DNA from: Mesorhizobium sp. WSM3860
GTDB lineage: Bacteria > Pseudomonadota > Alphaproteobacteria > Rhizobiales > Rhizobiaceae
Reading direction: 5' to 3'
Assembly (NCBI RefSeq): GCF_002294995.1
Contig: NZ_NSGF01000017.1
Coordinates: forward strand, 62,001 to 126,000
DNA: 64,000 nt
Positions 1 through 8,729 of this stretch are shown here, piece after piece (position 1 is the stretch's first letter; the number at the start of each line of letters is the position of its first letter). Below the pieces are notes generated by a model. That model was given only the letters and a program-made list of their open reading frames with translations, was not told where the DNA came from and made no database searches. The position numbers and the translations under genes are program-made.

Positions 1-1
1 C

Positions 2-610
2 GTGCTCTCCGTCGACGTGAGCAGGATGCCGGTGTATTTCGAGCATCACATCCTGCTCTGGAAGCACTCCACCGTCAGCATCGGGCTAAAATCGCTGCGC
101 GGCGCGCTGAAGCGCATGATGGCCGGCATGCAGGTCTTCGTCACCGAGGCGTCGGGCTCGGGCGTCATCGCCTTCAGCCGTGACGGGCCGGGCCACATCG
201 TGCCGATCCATCTTCGCCGCGGCGAGGAGATCCAGGTGCGCGAGCACCAGTTTCTCGCCGCGACCGCCAGCGTCGACTACACCTTCGAGCGGGTGCGCGG
301 CCTGGCGACGATGCTGTTCGGCCAGAGCGGCTTCTTCATCGACCGCTTCCGCGGCGAAACCGGCGACGGCATCGTCTGGCTGCACGGCTACGGCAATGTC
401 TTCGAGAAGGTGCTTGCGCCCGGCGAGACCATCGACATCGAGCCGGGCGGCTGGTTGTTCAAGGACGCTTCTGTCAGGATGGAAACCAGGATCGACCGTC
501 TCTCCAGCGGCTTCTTCGGCGCAAACGTCAACTTCGTCGTCAACCGTTTCACCGGACCGAGCCGCGTCGGCATCCAGTCGATGTATCTGCACATGCCGTC
601 GGAAGAGTAG
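2..610 (+). CDS. AIM24 family protein, 5'-truncated by the window edge
   Basis: The visible 202 residues are rich in short beta strands and match the AIM24 (formerly DUF124) fold, a double-stranded beta-helix found in bacterial proteins of unknown biochemistry and in a yeast mitochondrial protein. The glycine-rich turns and the segment around LHGYGNVFEKVLAPGETIDI are typical of that family. The frame is open at the left edge, so the true start almost certainly lies upstream and the GTG at position 2 should not be taken as the start. It ends with TAG just before the convergent hydrolase gene. The family assignment is fairly safe; no function can be given. Confidence 0.75.
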   Translation: MLSVDVSRMPVYFEHHILLWKHSTVSIGLKSLRGALKRMMAGMQVFVTEASGSGVIAFSRDGPGHIVPIHLRRGEEIQVREHQFLAATASVDYTFERVRGLATMLFGQSGFFIDRFRGETGDGIVWLHGYGNVFEKVLAPGETIDIEPGGWLFKDASVRMETRIDRLSSGFFGANVNFVVNRFTGPSRVGIQSMYLHMPSEE

Positions 611-667
611 AGCACGACCGGTCACGTGGCATAGCCGTTTCACCGGTCGTCTTGCAGTCTTACTGCC

Positions 668-1450
668 TTAGAGGTCCTTCGCCCATTCAATGATGAAGGC
701 AGCCACTTTTTCGTAGCCCGGCTCGGCCATGAGGAAATGCGACATGCCTGCAAACTCGACGTAGTCGGTGCGCGACGGCGCCTTCTTGTGCTTTTTGTAG
801 ATTTTCCTCGACATCGCCGGCGCAACGGTCTTGTCCTCCGAGGCCGCGGTAACCAGAACCGGTTGCGTGCGCTTCCTTATGTTGATGCCGATGCCCAGGC
901 CGGTCGCCGTCTGGGCGAAGACGCGGCCCGAAGTCGGGACCATGTACTTCTCATAGGCTTCGTCTCGGAGCGCGGCCGGAGCGGTGTTGGCGAATTTGGC
1001 GTCGAATTGAGCCTTGGACAGGGTGTAGGTGCGGTTCCAGGCATTCCAGCGGGCGAGCACCGGGAGCGCGGCAAGCAGCGACACCGGGTCGGCGATGATG
1101 CCCGCCACCGGGCCGGAGTCCAGCAGGACGCCGGCCACCCCGTAGCCTCGGTCGAGCAGAAGCTGCGTCACCAGCCCGCCCATGGAATGTCCGATGATGA
1201 TCGGCTTCTCAGGCAGCGTTTCGATGAACTTGGCGATGTGGTCCGCGATGTCGCCGGCTTTCAGTGAGCCGAGGTCCGCCGGCGGATTCGCGCGCAGTTC
1301 GGCGGCTCCCCGATCCAGGAACGGCCAGGACGGCGCGTGGACGGTGTAGCCAGCCTCTTCGAATGGCTTGCGGAAATTGCTCCAGGACGCGGCTGTCATC
1401 CAGGCGCCGTGGATAAGGACAACGGTTCGGGTCAGGCGGGAGTGGGTCAT
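668..1450 (-). CDS. alpha/beta hydrolase
   Basis: This 260-residue protein has the alpha/beta-hydrolase layout: an oxyanion-hole HG near residues 14-15, the nucleophile elbow GHSMG at 87-91 (Ser89), a likely acid near Asp206 and a C-terminal His near 238. There is no signal peptide, so it should be cytoplasmic. It may act on a small ester, lactone or peroxide-type substrate, but the substrate cannot be read from sequence. It is divergent from the MarR/OhrR-type gene at 1640, and the shared intergenic region carries a strong palindrome. Control by that regulator is therefore likely. Confidence 0.85.
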   Translation of the reverse strand: MTHSRLTRTVVLIHGAWMTAASWSNFRKPFEEAGYTVHAPSWPFLDRGAAELRANPPADLGSLKAGDIADHIAKFIETLPEKPIIIGHSMGGLVTQLLLDRGYGVAGVLLDSGPVAGIIADPVSLLAALPVLARWNAWNRTYTLSKAQFDAKFANTAPAALRDEAYEKYMVPTSGRVFAQTATGLGIGINIRKRTQPVLVTAASEDKTVAPAMSRKIYKKHKKAPSRTDYVEFAGMSHFLMAEPGYEKVAAFIIEWAKDL

Positions 1451-1485
1451 TGAGTTCTATCCTTTCCGGATCGTTTTGCGATTGC

Positions 1486-1566
1486 GCGATTTAATCGTAG
1501 ACGATTTAATTGTCTACGACTGTTATGCGGGATCACGAAAAGTTGAATAGCTTGCGATTTGATCGT
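1486..1566. promoter_or_regulatory. probable MarR/OhrR operator region (25-bp palindrome plus repeated boxes)
   Basis: Positions 1495-1519 form a near-perfect inverted repeat: the arms TCGTAGAC and GTCTACGA flank a 9-nt AT-rich centre that is itself almost symmetric. The 13-nt box (G/A)CGATTT(A/G)AT(C/T)GT occurs three times, at 1486-1498, 1501-1513 and 1554-1566. The region lies between the divergent hydrolase and MarR-family genes. That is the expected place for an autoregulatory operator. Binding by this regulator is inferred. Confidence 0.6.
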
Positions 1567-1639
1567 TCGCGATCTATCTGAATGGGACGAGTCTTAGAGC
1601 GGCTGGCGCCGCGACGGACTGCCGTGCCGGAGGGAACCC

Positions 1640-2101
1640 ATGAAGATCGACCTCGACGAGAACCCGGAGTTGATGGAGCGGCTAACCCTCGACGTGATGC
1701 CCTGCTTCGCGATCTATTCGGCTGCGAATGCCGTGAATCGGTTCTATCGCAAGATGCTGGAGGAGCTCGACCTGACCTACCCGCAATATCTGGTCATGGT
1801 TGTCCTGTGGGAGACCAGGGGTACAACGATGAAGTCGCTCGGGGAGCGGCTCGATCTCGATTCAAGCACGCTGACCCCGCTGGTGAAGAAGTTGGAGAGC
1901 CGCGGCCTGGTCACGCGCGCGCGCAGCAAGGCTGACGAGCGCGTTCTCGATGTCGTTCCGACCGCTGCCGGTATGGCGATGCGCAAGGCCGGCTGCGAGG
2001 CCGCGCTGGCGATGACCGTGCATTCAGGCGAGACGTTCGAGACCCAGGCGCAACTCCGCGAGCGGATAATGCGGGTGCGCGACGGACTGAACGCTGCCTG
2101 A
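1640..2101 (+). CDS. MarR family regulator, OhrR-like
   Basis: This 153-residue winged-helix protein resembles OhrR: the stretch LTYPQYLVMVVLWE, the recognition helix region DSSTLTPLVKKLESRGLV and the wing with KADER are all present. Cys22, in the segment MPCFAIYSA, sits where OhrR proteins carry the peroxide-sensing cysteine. That points to a repressor released by organic hydroperoxides or hypochlorite. The usual partner ohr is absent; the divergent neighbour is an alpha/beta hydrolase. The ATG at 1640 follows a GGAGGGAACCC stretch that can serve as ribosome-binding site. Confidence 0.82.
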   Translation: MKIDLDENPELMERLTLDVMPCFAIYSAANAVNRFYRKMLEELDLTYPQYLVMVVLWETRGTTMKSLGERLDLDSSTLTPLVKKLESRGLVTRARSKADERVLDVVPTAAGMAMRKAGCEAALAMTVHSGETFETQAQLRERIMRVRDGLNAA

Positions 2102-2124
2102 GACGCCGGGCTGCTCAGCACAGA

Positions 2125-2976
2125 TCAGGCGGCTGGGATTTCCACATTGTCGATCAGCCTGGTGGTGCCGAGCCAGGCCGCCGCGAGCAAGCGGCCGTCG
2201 CGGTCCCGTCGCCAGGGCGCGAGCGTTGCGGCCTCCCGCGCGGCGACGTAGTCGACCTTTCGAAAGCCCGCCCTGACGAGCGCTTCCGCAGCCTCACTCA
2301 CCGCACATGCCTCATCCGCGCCCGACGCGAGCTCGGCCGCGGTCTGACGCAGAACCACGTTGATTTTGCGCGCGATCTCGAGTTCGGCCGCGCCGAGATA
2401 GGCGTTGCGCGACGACATGGCGAGGCCGTGGGGATCACGCACGGTCGGCGCGCCGATGATCTCGACCGGCAGATCGAGGTCGCGGCACAGCTGCCTGACA
2501 ACGCAAAGCTGCTGGTAGTCCTTCTCGCCGAACACGGCACAGTCGGGCGCCGCCTGCAGGAAAAGCTTGGCCACGACAGTGGCGACGCCGTCGAAGAAGG
2601 CAGGCCGAAAATCCGTCTCCAGGCCGGAGGAGGGGCCTCCGACCGAGATTTTGGTGGCGAAGCCAGCCGGGTACATTTCCGCCACGCCTGGCGTGAAGGC
2701 CAGATGCGCGCCTGCTTCCCGCACTTGGTCGAGATCGCGGGCCAATTGGCGCGGATATTTGTCCAGGTCCTCGGCCGGCGCGAACTGGGTCGGATTGACG
2801 AAGATGGAGACGACGCAGCGATCGGCCTTTTCGAGCGCGATCCTGACCAGCGAGATGTGGCCGTCATGCAGGGCGCCCATGGTCGGCACCATGGCAATCT
2901 TGAGGCCATCCCGGCGCCAATCCCGGATCTGCGCGCGAAGGGCCGCAACGCTCTCGACGACGATTGGCCCGCTCAT
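2125..2976 (-). CDS. panC: pantothenate synthetase
   Basis: PanC condenses D-pantoate and beta-alanine with ATP to make pantothenate for coenzyme A synthesis. The 283-residue length is normal. The signature PTMGALHDGH is at residues 31-40 and contains the HxGH-type nucleotide motif (H37, H40). FGEKDYQQL and the SSRNAYL loop, which replaces KMSKS, follow later. Its ATG overlaps the stop of panB by 4 nt (ATGA), which implies translational coupling in a panB-panC operon on the minus strand. Confidence 0.97.
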   Translation of the reverse strand: MSGPIVVESVAALRAQIRDWRRDGLKIAMVPTMGALHDGHISLVRIALEKADRCVVSIFVNPTQFAPAEDLDKYPRQLARDLDQVREAGAHLAFTPGVAEMYPAGFATKISVGGPSSGLETDFRPAFFDGVATVVAKLFLQAAPDCAVFGEKDYQQLCVVRQLCRDLDLPVEIIGAPTVRDPHGLAMSSRNAYLGAAELEIARKINVVLRQTAAELASGADEACAVSEAAEALVRAGFRKVDYVAAREAATLAPWRRDRDGRLLAAAWLGTTRLIDNVEIPAA

Positions 2977-3812
2977 GCCTGGTCCTTGCCTGAGGTCGTT
3001 GAAAAGACGTGGTCAGGTCCTGGAAATGCGCGGCTGCGCACCTCGGCGGAGTAACGCGCCGCCGCCTCCGCAATGGTGTCGCGCAGCTTTGCGTATTCCT
3101 TGACGAATTTCGGCACGCGGTCGACGGTCATGCCGATCATGTCGTCTATGACTAGGATCTGGCCGTCGCAGTCGCCGCTGGCGCCGATGCCGATGGTCGG
3201 GATCGCAATATGGCGGGTGAGATCCGAAGCCACCGCCTCGACCGTGCCCTCGATGACGACCGAGAAGGCGCCGGCCTTTTCGACCGCTTCGGCGTCGCGA
3301 AAAAGGGCGGCGATGTTTTCCCTGCTCCGGCCCTTGATCTTGTAGCCGCCGTCCTTGTCCACCGACTGCGGCTGCAGGCCGATATGGCCCATGACCGGGA
3401 TGCCTTCCGCGACGATTGCAGCGATCTGCGCGGCCATGTCGACGCCGCCCTCGAGCTTCACTGCCTGGCAGCCCGTCTCGGCGGTGATGCGCCTCGCCGA
3501 GGCAACGGCTTGCGCCACCGAGGCCTCGTAGCTGCCTGCCGGCATGTCGACGACGACACAGGCCTTTGCCGAGCCGCGCATCACCGCTTGTCCATGCGCG
3601 ATCATCATCTCCAGCGAAGCGCCGCGCGTCGTGGCATGGCCATGCAGCACCATGGCGACGCTGTCGCCGACCAGAAGCAGGTCGACATGCGGATCGAGCA
3701 TGCGGGCTATCGGATAGGTATAGGCGGTGAGACAGACGACCGGCACGCCGCCCTTGCGGCGGCGGATGTCTTCGGCGCCGATCCGATTGCCGGTGGACCG
3801 TTCTGGTGCCAA
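2973..3812 (-). CDS. panB: 3-methyl-2-oxobutanoate hydroxymethyltransferase
   Basis: PanB transfers a hydroxymethyl group from methylene-tetrahydrofolate to ketoisovalerate, the first committed step to pantoate. The 279-residue protein has the family landmarks LLLVGDSVAMVLHG (metal-binding Asp), the EGG segment after QAVKLE and GHIGLQPQS. The best start is a TTG at 3812 because a strong GGGAGG ribosome-binding sequence lies about seven bases upstream; a downstream start would lose the conserved N-terminus. It is the first gene of panBC. Confidence 0.96.
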   Translation of the reverse strand: MAPERSTGNRIGAEDIRRRKGGVPVVCLTAYTYPIARMLDPHVDLLLVGDSVAMVLHGHATTRGASLEMMIAHGQAVMRGSAKACVVVDMPAGSYEASVAQAVASARRITAETGCQAVKLEGGVDMAAQIAAIVAEGIPVMGHIGLQPQSVDKDGGYKIKGRSRENIAALFRDAEAVEKAGAFSVVIEGTVEAVASDLTRHIAIPTIGIGASGDCDGQILVIDDMIGMTVDRVPKFVKEYAKLRDTIAEAAARYSAEVRSRAFPGPDHVFSTTSGKDQA

Positions 3813-4036
3813 TCGTCACCTCCCTCAACCGGCGCGGGCCAGCCGCCCGCTTGCCGAGCGTGCGAGCTTTAGAAAGTGCGGAAACGCTTGGCAAGCAGGG
3901 TTGCCGCGGCTTGAGCGTCTGTATCGATTTAGCGCACGAAGCATTTACATCGCGGCCAGGGCAAAACCCTTGCCTTCGCGATGACCTGACGCCATAAGCA
4001 GGAAACCGCGCGGCCGCTGCCGCCACGAGGATCTGG

Positions 4037-4435
4037 ATGAAGACTTTCCTGCTGCAGTTTTTCACCTGGTGGAACAGCCAGACGCTGGGCACGCGCTTCC
4101 ACACCTGGCGCTTCGGCAACAAGGTCGGCGAGGACGAGGTCGGCAATGTCTATTACGAGGGCGGCGTCGATTCGGAAGGTCGCACCCGCCGCTGGGTTAT
4201 CTATCGTGACTATTCCGAAGCCTCGAAGATCCCTCCGGGCTGGCATGGCTGGATGCATCATCGCGTCGACACGCCTCCGTCAAGCGAGAGCTATAAGGCT
4301 CGTGAGTGGCAGAAGCCGCACCGGCCGAACCTCACAGGAACGCCGAGCGCCTATCGCCCGCAAGGTTCCATTCTGACCAATCAGCATCGCCCGCAGGTCA
4401 CCGGCGACTACGACGCCTGGACGCCCGGTTCGTAA
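4037..4435 (+). CDS. NADH:ubiquinone oxidoreductase NDUFA12-type subunit
   Basis: The 132-residue product matches the NDUFA12/B17.2 accessory subunit of respiratory complex I, which alphaproteobacteria share with mitochondria. The core segment GNVYYEGG...RRWVIYRDYSEASKIPPGWHGWMHH is highly characteristic. The C-terminal half is Pro/His-rich (REWQKPHRPNLTGTPSAYRP), as in bacterial members. It has no membrane segment and should sit on the peripheral arm of complex I. It stands alone here, away from any nuo operon, which is usual for this gene. Confidence 0.93.
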   Translation: MKTFLLQFFTWWNSQTLGTRFHTWRFGNKVGEDEVGNVYYEGGVDSEGRTRRWVIYRDYSEASKIPPGWHGWMHHRVDTPPSSESYKAREWQKPHRPNLTGTPSAYRPQGSILTNQHRPQVTGDYDAWTPGS

Positions 4436-4550
4436 ACGCGTTTTCGGTCCTTTATCGCCACAATTGGCGTTTAGCTGCTTGCTGATAGCGCAGCCCTGTT
4501 TAGCCTTGGGCGATCAGGAATCACCCGGGCGCAACCACCGGTACCCCTGC

Positions 4551-5132
4551 ATGAACTCTTTCGGCCGACTCTCGACGGGACTGCTCGCGGCAGCGTCCGT
4601 TCTGGCTGCCTCGACGGCGGTGTTCGCCGCTGCGCAGACGCCGGCGGTGCCGGCGGTTTCCGACCGCCTCACCAATCCGGTCGCCGAATTCGCTGGCATC
4701 GACAAGATCACCGGCCGCATCATCACCTTCGACGTCTATATCGACGAGACGGTGCAGTTCGGCGCCTTGCAGGTTACGCCGCGTGTCTGCTACTCGCGGC
4801 CCGAGACGGAACAGCCGAAGACCGATTCCTTCGTCGAGGTCGACGAGATCACGCTCGATCGCAAGATCCGCCGCATCTTCACCGGCTGGATGTTCGCCGA
4901 GAGCCCCGGTCTCAACGCCGTCGAGCACGCCGTCTATGACGTCTGGCTCAAGGGCTGCAAGCAAAAATCGGACGTGCCGCCGCCGACCGCCGCCAAGGCC
5001 GATACGGGCAAGCCGAAGACGAATGCCGCCAAGCCGAAGCCGGCTGCGCAGGAGCCGCCTGCCGAGGCAGCGCCCGAGCCGTCGGACGCCGCGCCCGCGC
5101 CGGATGGCGCCGACACCACAGACACGAACTGA
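4551..5132 (+). CDS. secreted DUF2155 domain protein
   Basis: This protein of 193 residues has a clear Sec signal peptide (hydrophobic run ending in STAVFAAAQ), then a DUF2155 domain around residues 40-135 (ITFDVYIDETVQFGALQVTPRVCY), then a Lys/Pro/Ala-rich tail. The family is periplasmic and alphaproteobacterial, of unknown activity. I chose the ATG at 4551 because the possible TTG at 4464 would put 29 unlikely residues before the signal peptide. It follows the NDUFA12 gene on the same strand. That pairing is common in this group. Confidence 0.85.
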   Translation: MNSFGRLSTGLLAAASVLAASTAVFAAAQTPAVPAVSDRLTNPVAEFAGIDKITGRIITFDVYIDETVQFGALQVTPRVCYSRPETEQPKTDSFVEVDEITLDRKIRRIFTGWMFAESPGLNAVEHAVYDVWLKGCKQKSDVPPPTAAKADTGKPKTNAAKPKPAAQEPPAEAAPEPSDAAPAPDGADTTDTN

Positions 5133-5201
5133 TCTCGGAACTCTCGGAACCCTCTTTTTCGCAATCCGTTGGATAAACGGTGATGGCGACGGGAGATTTC
5201 C

Positions 5202-5585
5202 ATGGCAACAGTCAGGCCGATCACTGCCAGCAAGAAAGAGCTTCTCGATATCGAGAAAGGCTTCTGGACCGGCGATTCCGCATATTTCGCGGCCCACGCC
5301 GATGTGGATTGCCTCGTCGCCTTTCCGGAGATGGCGCAGGCGATGACCAACGCCGATCTGGCCAAGACCGCCACCAAGCCCAAGCGCTGGCGCGATCTCG
5401 ACATCCGGCTGAAAGGCATGGTCGAACCCGGCAGCGATATCGTCATGCTGACCTACGAGGCGCGCGCGACGCGGGAAAACGGCGAGCCCTATGCCGCTCT
5501 CGTCAGCACCGGCTATGTCCATCGCGCCGATGGCTGGAAGATGATGTTTCATTCCCAAACGCCAATCGAAACTGCGACCGGCTGA
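5202..5585 (+). CDS. NTF2-like (DUF4440-type) protein
   Basis: A 127-residue cytoplasmic protein with the pattern of an NTF2-like/DUF4440 cone fold: an N-terminal helix (LLDIEKGFWTGDSAYFAAHAD) followed by strands ending in GYVHRADGWKMMFHSQTPI. The Trp-Lys-hydrophobic ending is typical of SnoaL/DUF4440 proteins. No catalytic site can be assigned. GGGAGA lies at a good distance before the ATG. The downstream neighbour aat converges on it with a gap of only nine bases. Confidence 0.75.
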   Translation: MATVRPITASKKELLDIEKGFWTGDSAYFAAHADVDCLVAFPEMAQAMTNADLAKTATKPKRWRDLDIRLKGMVEPGSDIVMLTYEARATRENGEPYAALVSTGYVHRADGWKMMFHSQTPIETATG

Positions 5586-5594
5586 CGGCTCACC

Positions 5595-6212
5595 TCAGGG
5601 ATAAAAGGCCGCGTCGCCCTTCAAGGCCTCGGCCAGCATCTTTTCGTAGCGGCTGCGCGGGACGTCGACGGCGCCGAAACGCTTGAGGTGCTCGGTGGTG
5701 AACTGCGTGTCGAGGAGCGCGAAGCGGCGTTCGTTCAGCCGCTCGACGAGATAATAGAGGCAAGTCTTCGAGGCGTCGGTTTCCCGGGCGAACATGCTTT
5801 CGCCGAAGAAGACGCGCCCGAGTGACACCCCGTAGAGGCCGCCGACCAGCCGGCCCTCACGCCACGCCTCGACGGAATGGCAGTGGCCCAGCCGGTAGAG
5901 CTCGACATAGGCCTCGCGGATCGGCGCGTTGATCCAGGTCGAGCGGCGCTCGTCGCGCCTTTCCGCGCAGCCGTCGATCGTCGCCTCGAAGTCGAAATCG
6001 TAGCGGATGTCGAAAGGATGCCTGCGGATCGTCTTCTTCAGACTGCGCGGCGTGTGGAATCCGTCGAGCGGGATGATGCCGCGCGTTTCCGGCCGCACCC
6101 AGAACACTTCCGGGTCGGTGGCGCTCTCTGCCATCGGGAACACGCCCGAGGCATAGGCTTTCAGCAGCAGGTCGGTCGGGATGCGGTAGCCGGGCGCGTA
6201 GGGACGGGTCAT
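5595..6212 (-). CDS. aat: leucyl/phenylalanyl-tRNA--protein transferase
   Basis: Aat attaches Leu or Phe to N-terminal Arg or Lys of proteins, creating N-degrons for ClpAP. The 205-residue product carries the family blocks LLLKAYASGVFPMAES, FHTPRSLKKTIRR, GCHSVEAW-like LGHCHSVEAWREG, GGLYGVSLGRVFFGESMF and LLDTQFTTEHLKRFGA. The ATG at 6212 starts the family's usual N-terminus (MTRPYAPGYRIPTDLLLKAY); longer readings extend back into accC in the wrong frame. It lies 23 bp after accC and is probably in the same transcript. Confidence 0.95.
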   Translation of the reverse strand: MTRPYAPGYRIPTDLLLKAYASGVFPMAESATDPEVFWVRPETRGIIPLDGFHTPRSLKKTIRRHPFDIRYDFDFEATIDGCAERRDERRSTWINAPIREAYVELYRLGHCHSVEAWREGRLVGGLYGVSLGRVFFGESMFARETDASKTCLYYLVERLNERRFALLDTQFTTEHLKRFGAVDVPRSRYEKMLAEALKGDAAFYP

Positions 6213-6235
6213 TGCGCCATTATAACCGCAAGATC

Positions 6236-7579
6236 CTATTCCTCCTTGGCCAAATATTTCTCGAGCCAGTGGATGTCGTAATCGCCGTTGGCGATATCCG
6301 GATTGCCGACGAGGTCGCGGAACAGCGGCAGCGTCGTCTTGATGCCGTCGACGACGAATTCGTCGAGCGCCCGGCGCAGCCGCATCATGCATTCGACGCG
6401 GTTGCGCCCATGCACGATCAGCTTGCCGATAAGGCTGTCGTAATAGGGCGGGATCCGGTAGCCGGAATAGACGCCGGAATCGACGCGGATGCCGAGGCCG
6501 CCCGGCGTGTGGAAATGCGTGATCGTACCGGGCGACGGCGTGAACGTGCGCGGATCCTCGGCGTTGACGCGGCACTCGATGGCGTGGCCGTTGAACTTGA
6601 TGTCTTCCTGTTTGACCGACAGTCCGCCGCCGGAGGCGACGCGGATCTGTTCATGCACGAGGTCGATGCCGGTGATCGCTTCGGTCACCGGATGCTCGAC
6701 CTGCAGGCGGGTGTTCATCTCGATGAAATAGAACTCGCCGTTCTCGTAGAGGAATTCGATCGTGCCGGCGCCGGAATAGCCGAGATCGGCAATCGCCTTG
6801 GCGCAAATGCCGCCGATGCGCGCACGTTCCTCGGCATTGAGGGCCGGGGAGTTCGCCTCCTCCCACACCTTCTGGTGGCGGCGCTGCAGCGAGCAGTCGC
6901 GCTCGCCGAAATGCACGCCGCGGCCGGCGCCGTCACCGAACACCTGCAATTCGATATGGCGCGGCTTTTCCAGATATTTCTCGATGTAGACGGCGTCGTC
7001 ACCGAAGGCAGCGCCGGCTTCCGATTTGGCCGTCTGCAGCGCCACTTCGAGGTCGGCCTCGGTGCGCGCCACCTTCATGCCGCGGCCGCCGCCGCCGGCC
7101 GAAGCCTTGATGATCACCGGATAGCCGATCGCGGCGGCAATGCGCTTTGCTTCCTTCTCGTCGCTGATCGCGCCGTCCGAACCAGGCACCACCGGGATTC
7201 CGAGCCGCTTCGCCGTGCGCTTGGCTTCGATCTTGTCGCCCATGATGCGGATATGGTCGCCAGAAGGACCGATGAAGGTGATGTTATGGGCGGCGAGGAT
7301 ATCGGCGAACTTGGCGTTTTCCGACAGGAAGCCGTAGCCCGGATGCACGGCGTCGGCGCCGGTGATCTCGCAGGCGGCGACGATCTGGTGAATATTGAGA
7401 TAGCTTTCGCGTGACGGCGGCGGGCCGATGCAGACGCTTTCGTCGGCAAGCCGAACATGCATGGCGTCCGAATCGGCCGTCGAATGGACCACCACGGTCT
7501 GGATGCCGAGCTCCTTGCAGGCGCGCAGCACTCGGAGTGCGATTTCGCCGCGATTGGCGATGAGGATTTTTTGGAACAT
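6236..7579 (-). CDS. accC: acetyl-CoA carboxylase biotin carboxylase subunit
   Basis: AccC carboxylates the biotin on AccB with ATP and bicarbonate, the first half of malonyl-CoA synthesis. The 447-residue length is standard. Visible marks are the N-terminal KILIANRGEIALRVLRA, the ATP-grasp glycine loop GGGGRGM at 162-168, FIEMNTRLQVEHPVTE with the catalytic acid and Arg, and ECRVNAEDP. It follows accB by 19 bp on the minus strand, in the common accB-accC arrangement. Confidence 0.98.
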   Translation of the reverse strand: MFQKILIANRGEIALRVLRACKELGIQTVVVHSTADSDAMHVRLADESVCIGPPPSRESYLNIHQIVAACEITGADAVHPGYGFLSENAKFADILAAHNITFIGPSGDHIRIMGDKIEAKRTAKRLGIPVVPGSDGAISDEKEAKRIAAAIGYPVIIKASAGGGGRGMKVARTEADLEVALQTAKSEAGAAFGDDAVYIEKYLEKPRHIELQVFGDGAGRGVHFGERDCSLQRRHQKVWEEANSPALNAEERARIGGICAKAIADLGYSGAGTIEFLYENGEFYFIEMNTRLQVEHPVTEAITGIDLVHEQIRVASGGGLSVKQEDIKFNGHAIECRVNAEDPRTFTPSPGTITHFHTPGGLGIRVDSGVYSGYRIPPYYDSLIGKLIVHGRNRVECMMRLRRALDEFVVDGIKTTLPLFRDLVGNPDIANGDYDIHWLEKYLAKEE

Positions 7580-7598
7580 CTGCCCGCTGTTCCCGGCT

Positions 7599-8066
7599 CT
7601 ACTCGATAACCACGAGCGGCATGCCGTATTCGACCGGCTGAGCGTCCTCGATCAGGATCGCCATCACCGTGCCGGCGCGCGGCGAGGGAATCTGGTTCAT
7701 CGTCTTCATCGCTTCGATGATGAGCAGCGTCTGGCCTTCCTTCACCTTCTGGCCGATCTCGACAAACGGCTTGGCGTCGGGCGAGGGCGCCAGATAGGCG
7801 GTGCCGACCATCGGCGAGGGCACGGCGTTCTTGGCAGAATCGGCTGCCGCCGCGGGCGCAGCCGCGGCCGCCTGAGCCGGCACGGCAACCGCAGCGGCCG
7901 GCATAGGAAGCGGAGCGGCGACCGCATGGACAGCCTGGGATTGACGCGACACGCGCACCTTCAAGTCGCCGAGCTCGACCTCGATCTCCGTCAGGTTGGT
8001 GTCGTTCAGTATGCCCGCCAGGTCGCGGATGAGCTGCTGGTCAACACCGTTCTTCTTTATCGACAT
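7599..8066 (-). CDS. accB: acetyl-CoA carboxylase biotin carboxyl carrier protein
   Basis: This is a 155-residue BCCP with three parts: a short N-terminal region, an Ala/Pro-rich flexible linker at about 45-85, and a C-terminal biotinyl domain with EAMKTM (biotinylated Lys121). I chose the ATG at 8066, which has AGAAGG upstream. A GTG at 8096 would overlap the aroQ stop by 4 nt and add ten residues, so it is possible but less likely. It sits between aroQ and accC and should be co-transcribed with both. Confidence 0.96.
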   Translation of the reverse strand: MSIKKNGVDQQLIRDLAGILNDTNLTEIEVELGDLKVRVSRQSQAVHAVAAPLPMPAAAVAVPAQAAAAAPAAAADSAKNAVPSPMVGTAYLAPSPDAKPFVEIGQKVKEGQTLLIIEAMKTMNQIPSPRAGTVMAILIEDAQPVEYGMPLVVIE

Positions 8067-8092
8067 TTTCGAGCCTTCTGTTTGGGAGCCGG

Positions 8093-8527
8093 TCACAGGC
8101 GCGCCGCCAGTGCCTGCAGCGCAAGCGTATAGCCGAGTGGCCCGAACCCGCAGATCATGCCGACAGCGACCGGCGCGACCATGGAGACGTGGCGGAAAGG
8201 CTCCCGCGCGTGGATATTGGAAAGATGGACTTCAGCGACGGGCAGCGGCGCGATGGCGCGGATGGCGTCGTGAATGGCAATCGAGGTGTGGCTGTAGGCG
8301 CCGGGATTGATGACGATGCCTGCGGCCTTTTCACCGGCTTCCTGGATCCAGTCGACGAGATCACCTTCGTGATTGGACTGGCGAAAATCGATCTCGAGCC
8401 CGAGCGCCGTGCCGGCGGCCTTGCAATCCTCGGCGATGGCGGCAAGCGTCTTGCCGCCATAGATACCCGGCTCGCGCTTGCCGAGTGCATTGAGATTGGG
8501 ACCGTTAAGGACGAAAATCGTTTTCAA
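8093..8527 (-). CDS. aroQ: type II 3-dehydroquinate dehydratase
   Basis: This enzyme dehydrates 3-dehydroquinate to 3-dehydroshikimate in the shikimate pathway. The 144-residue length fits the small dodecameric type II class. Motifs are FVLNGPNLNALGKREPGIYG (with the active-site Tyr/Arg loop), FRQSNHEGDLVDWI, INPGAYSHTSIAIHDAI and EVHLSNIHARE with the catalytic His. The start is a TTG at 8527, supported by AAGAGG upstream and by alignment to the usual N-terminus; the ATG at 8587 would add about twenty atypical residues. It heads the aroQ-accB-accC-aat gene line. Confidence 0.95.
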   Translation of the reverse strand: MKTIFVLNGPNLNALGKREPGIYGGKTLAAIAEDCKAAGTALGLEIDFRQSNHEGDLVDWIQEAGEKAAGIVINPGAYSHTSIAIHDAIRAIAPLPVAEVHLSNIHAREPFRHVSMVAPVAVGMICGFGPLGYTLALQALAARL

Positions 8528-8674
8528 ATATGCCGACCTCTTCGGCGCCGGCCTCAAGCCGGCGCGCCGGATCTCTATAATGGGCATAGCCGCCCGCGAA
8601 AAGAGCGCAAGTGCGTTCTTTCGCTGTCCACAACAGGCGGAAAACCGCCTGTTCTCGCGACTCGCAATCGCTTA

Positions 8675-8723
8675 GAGCATGATCCCGAAAAGTGTGCAGC
8701 GGCTTTCGGAAAAGATCATGCTC
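8675..8723. repeat. rhizobial intergenic palindromic repeat (RIME-like)
   Basis: The arms GAGCATGATC (8675-8684) and GATCATGCTC (8714-8723) are perfect inverted repeats, and an inner CCGAAAAG/CTTTCGG pair extends the hairpin. This sequence type, beginning AGAGCATGATC and containing CGAAAAG, is a very common intergenic element in rhizobia; that is family knowledge, not a search result. It lies between the DsbA-like gene end and the aroQ start, and may act as a transcript-end or processing hairpin. Confidence 0.7.
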
Positions 8724-8729
8724 AAAAAC

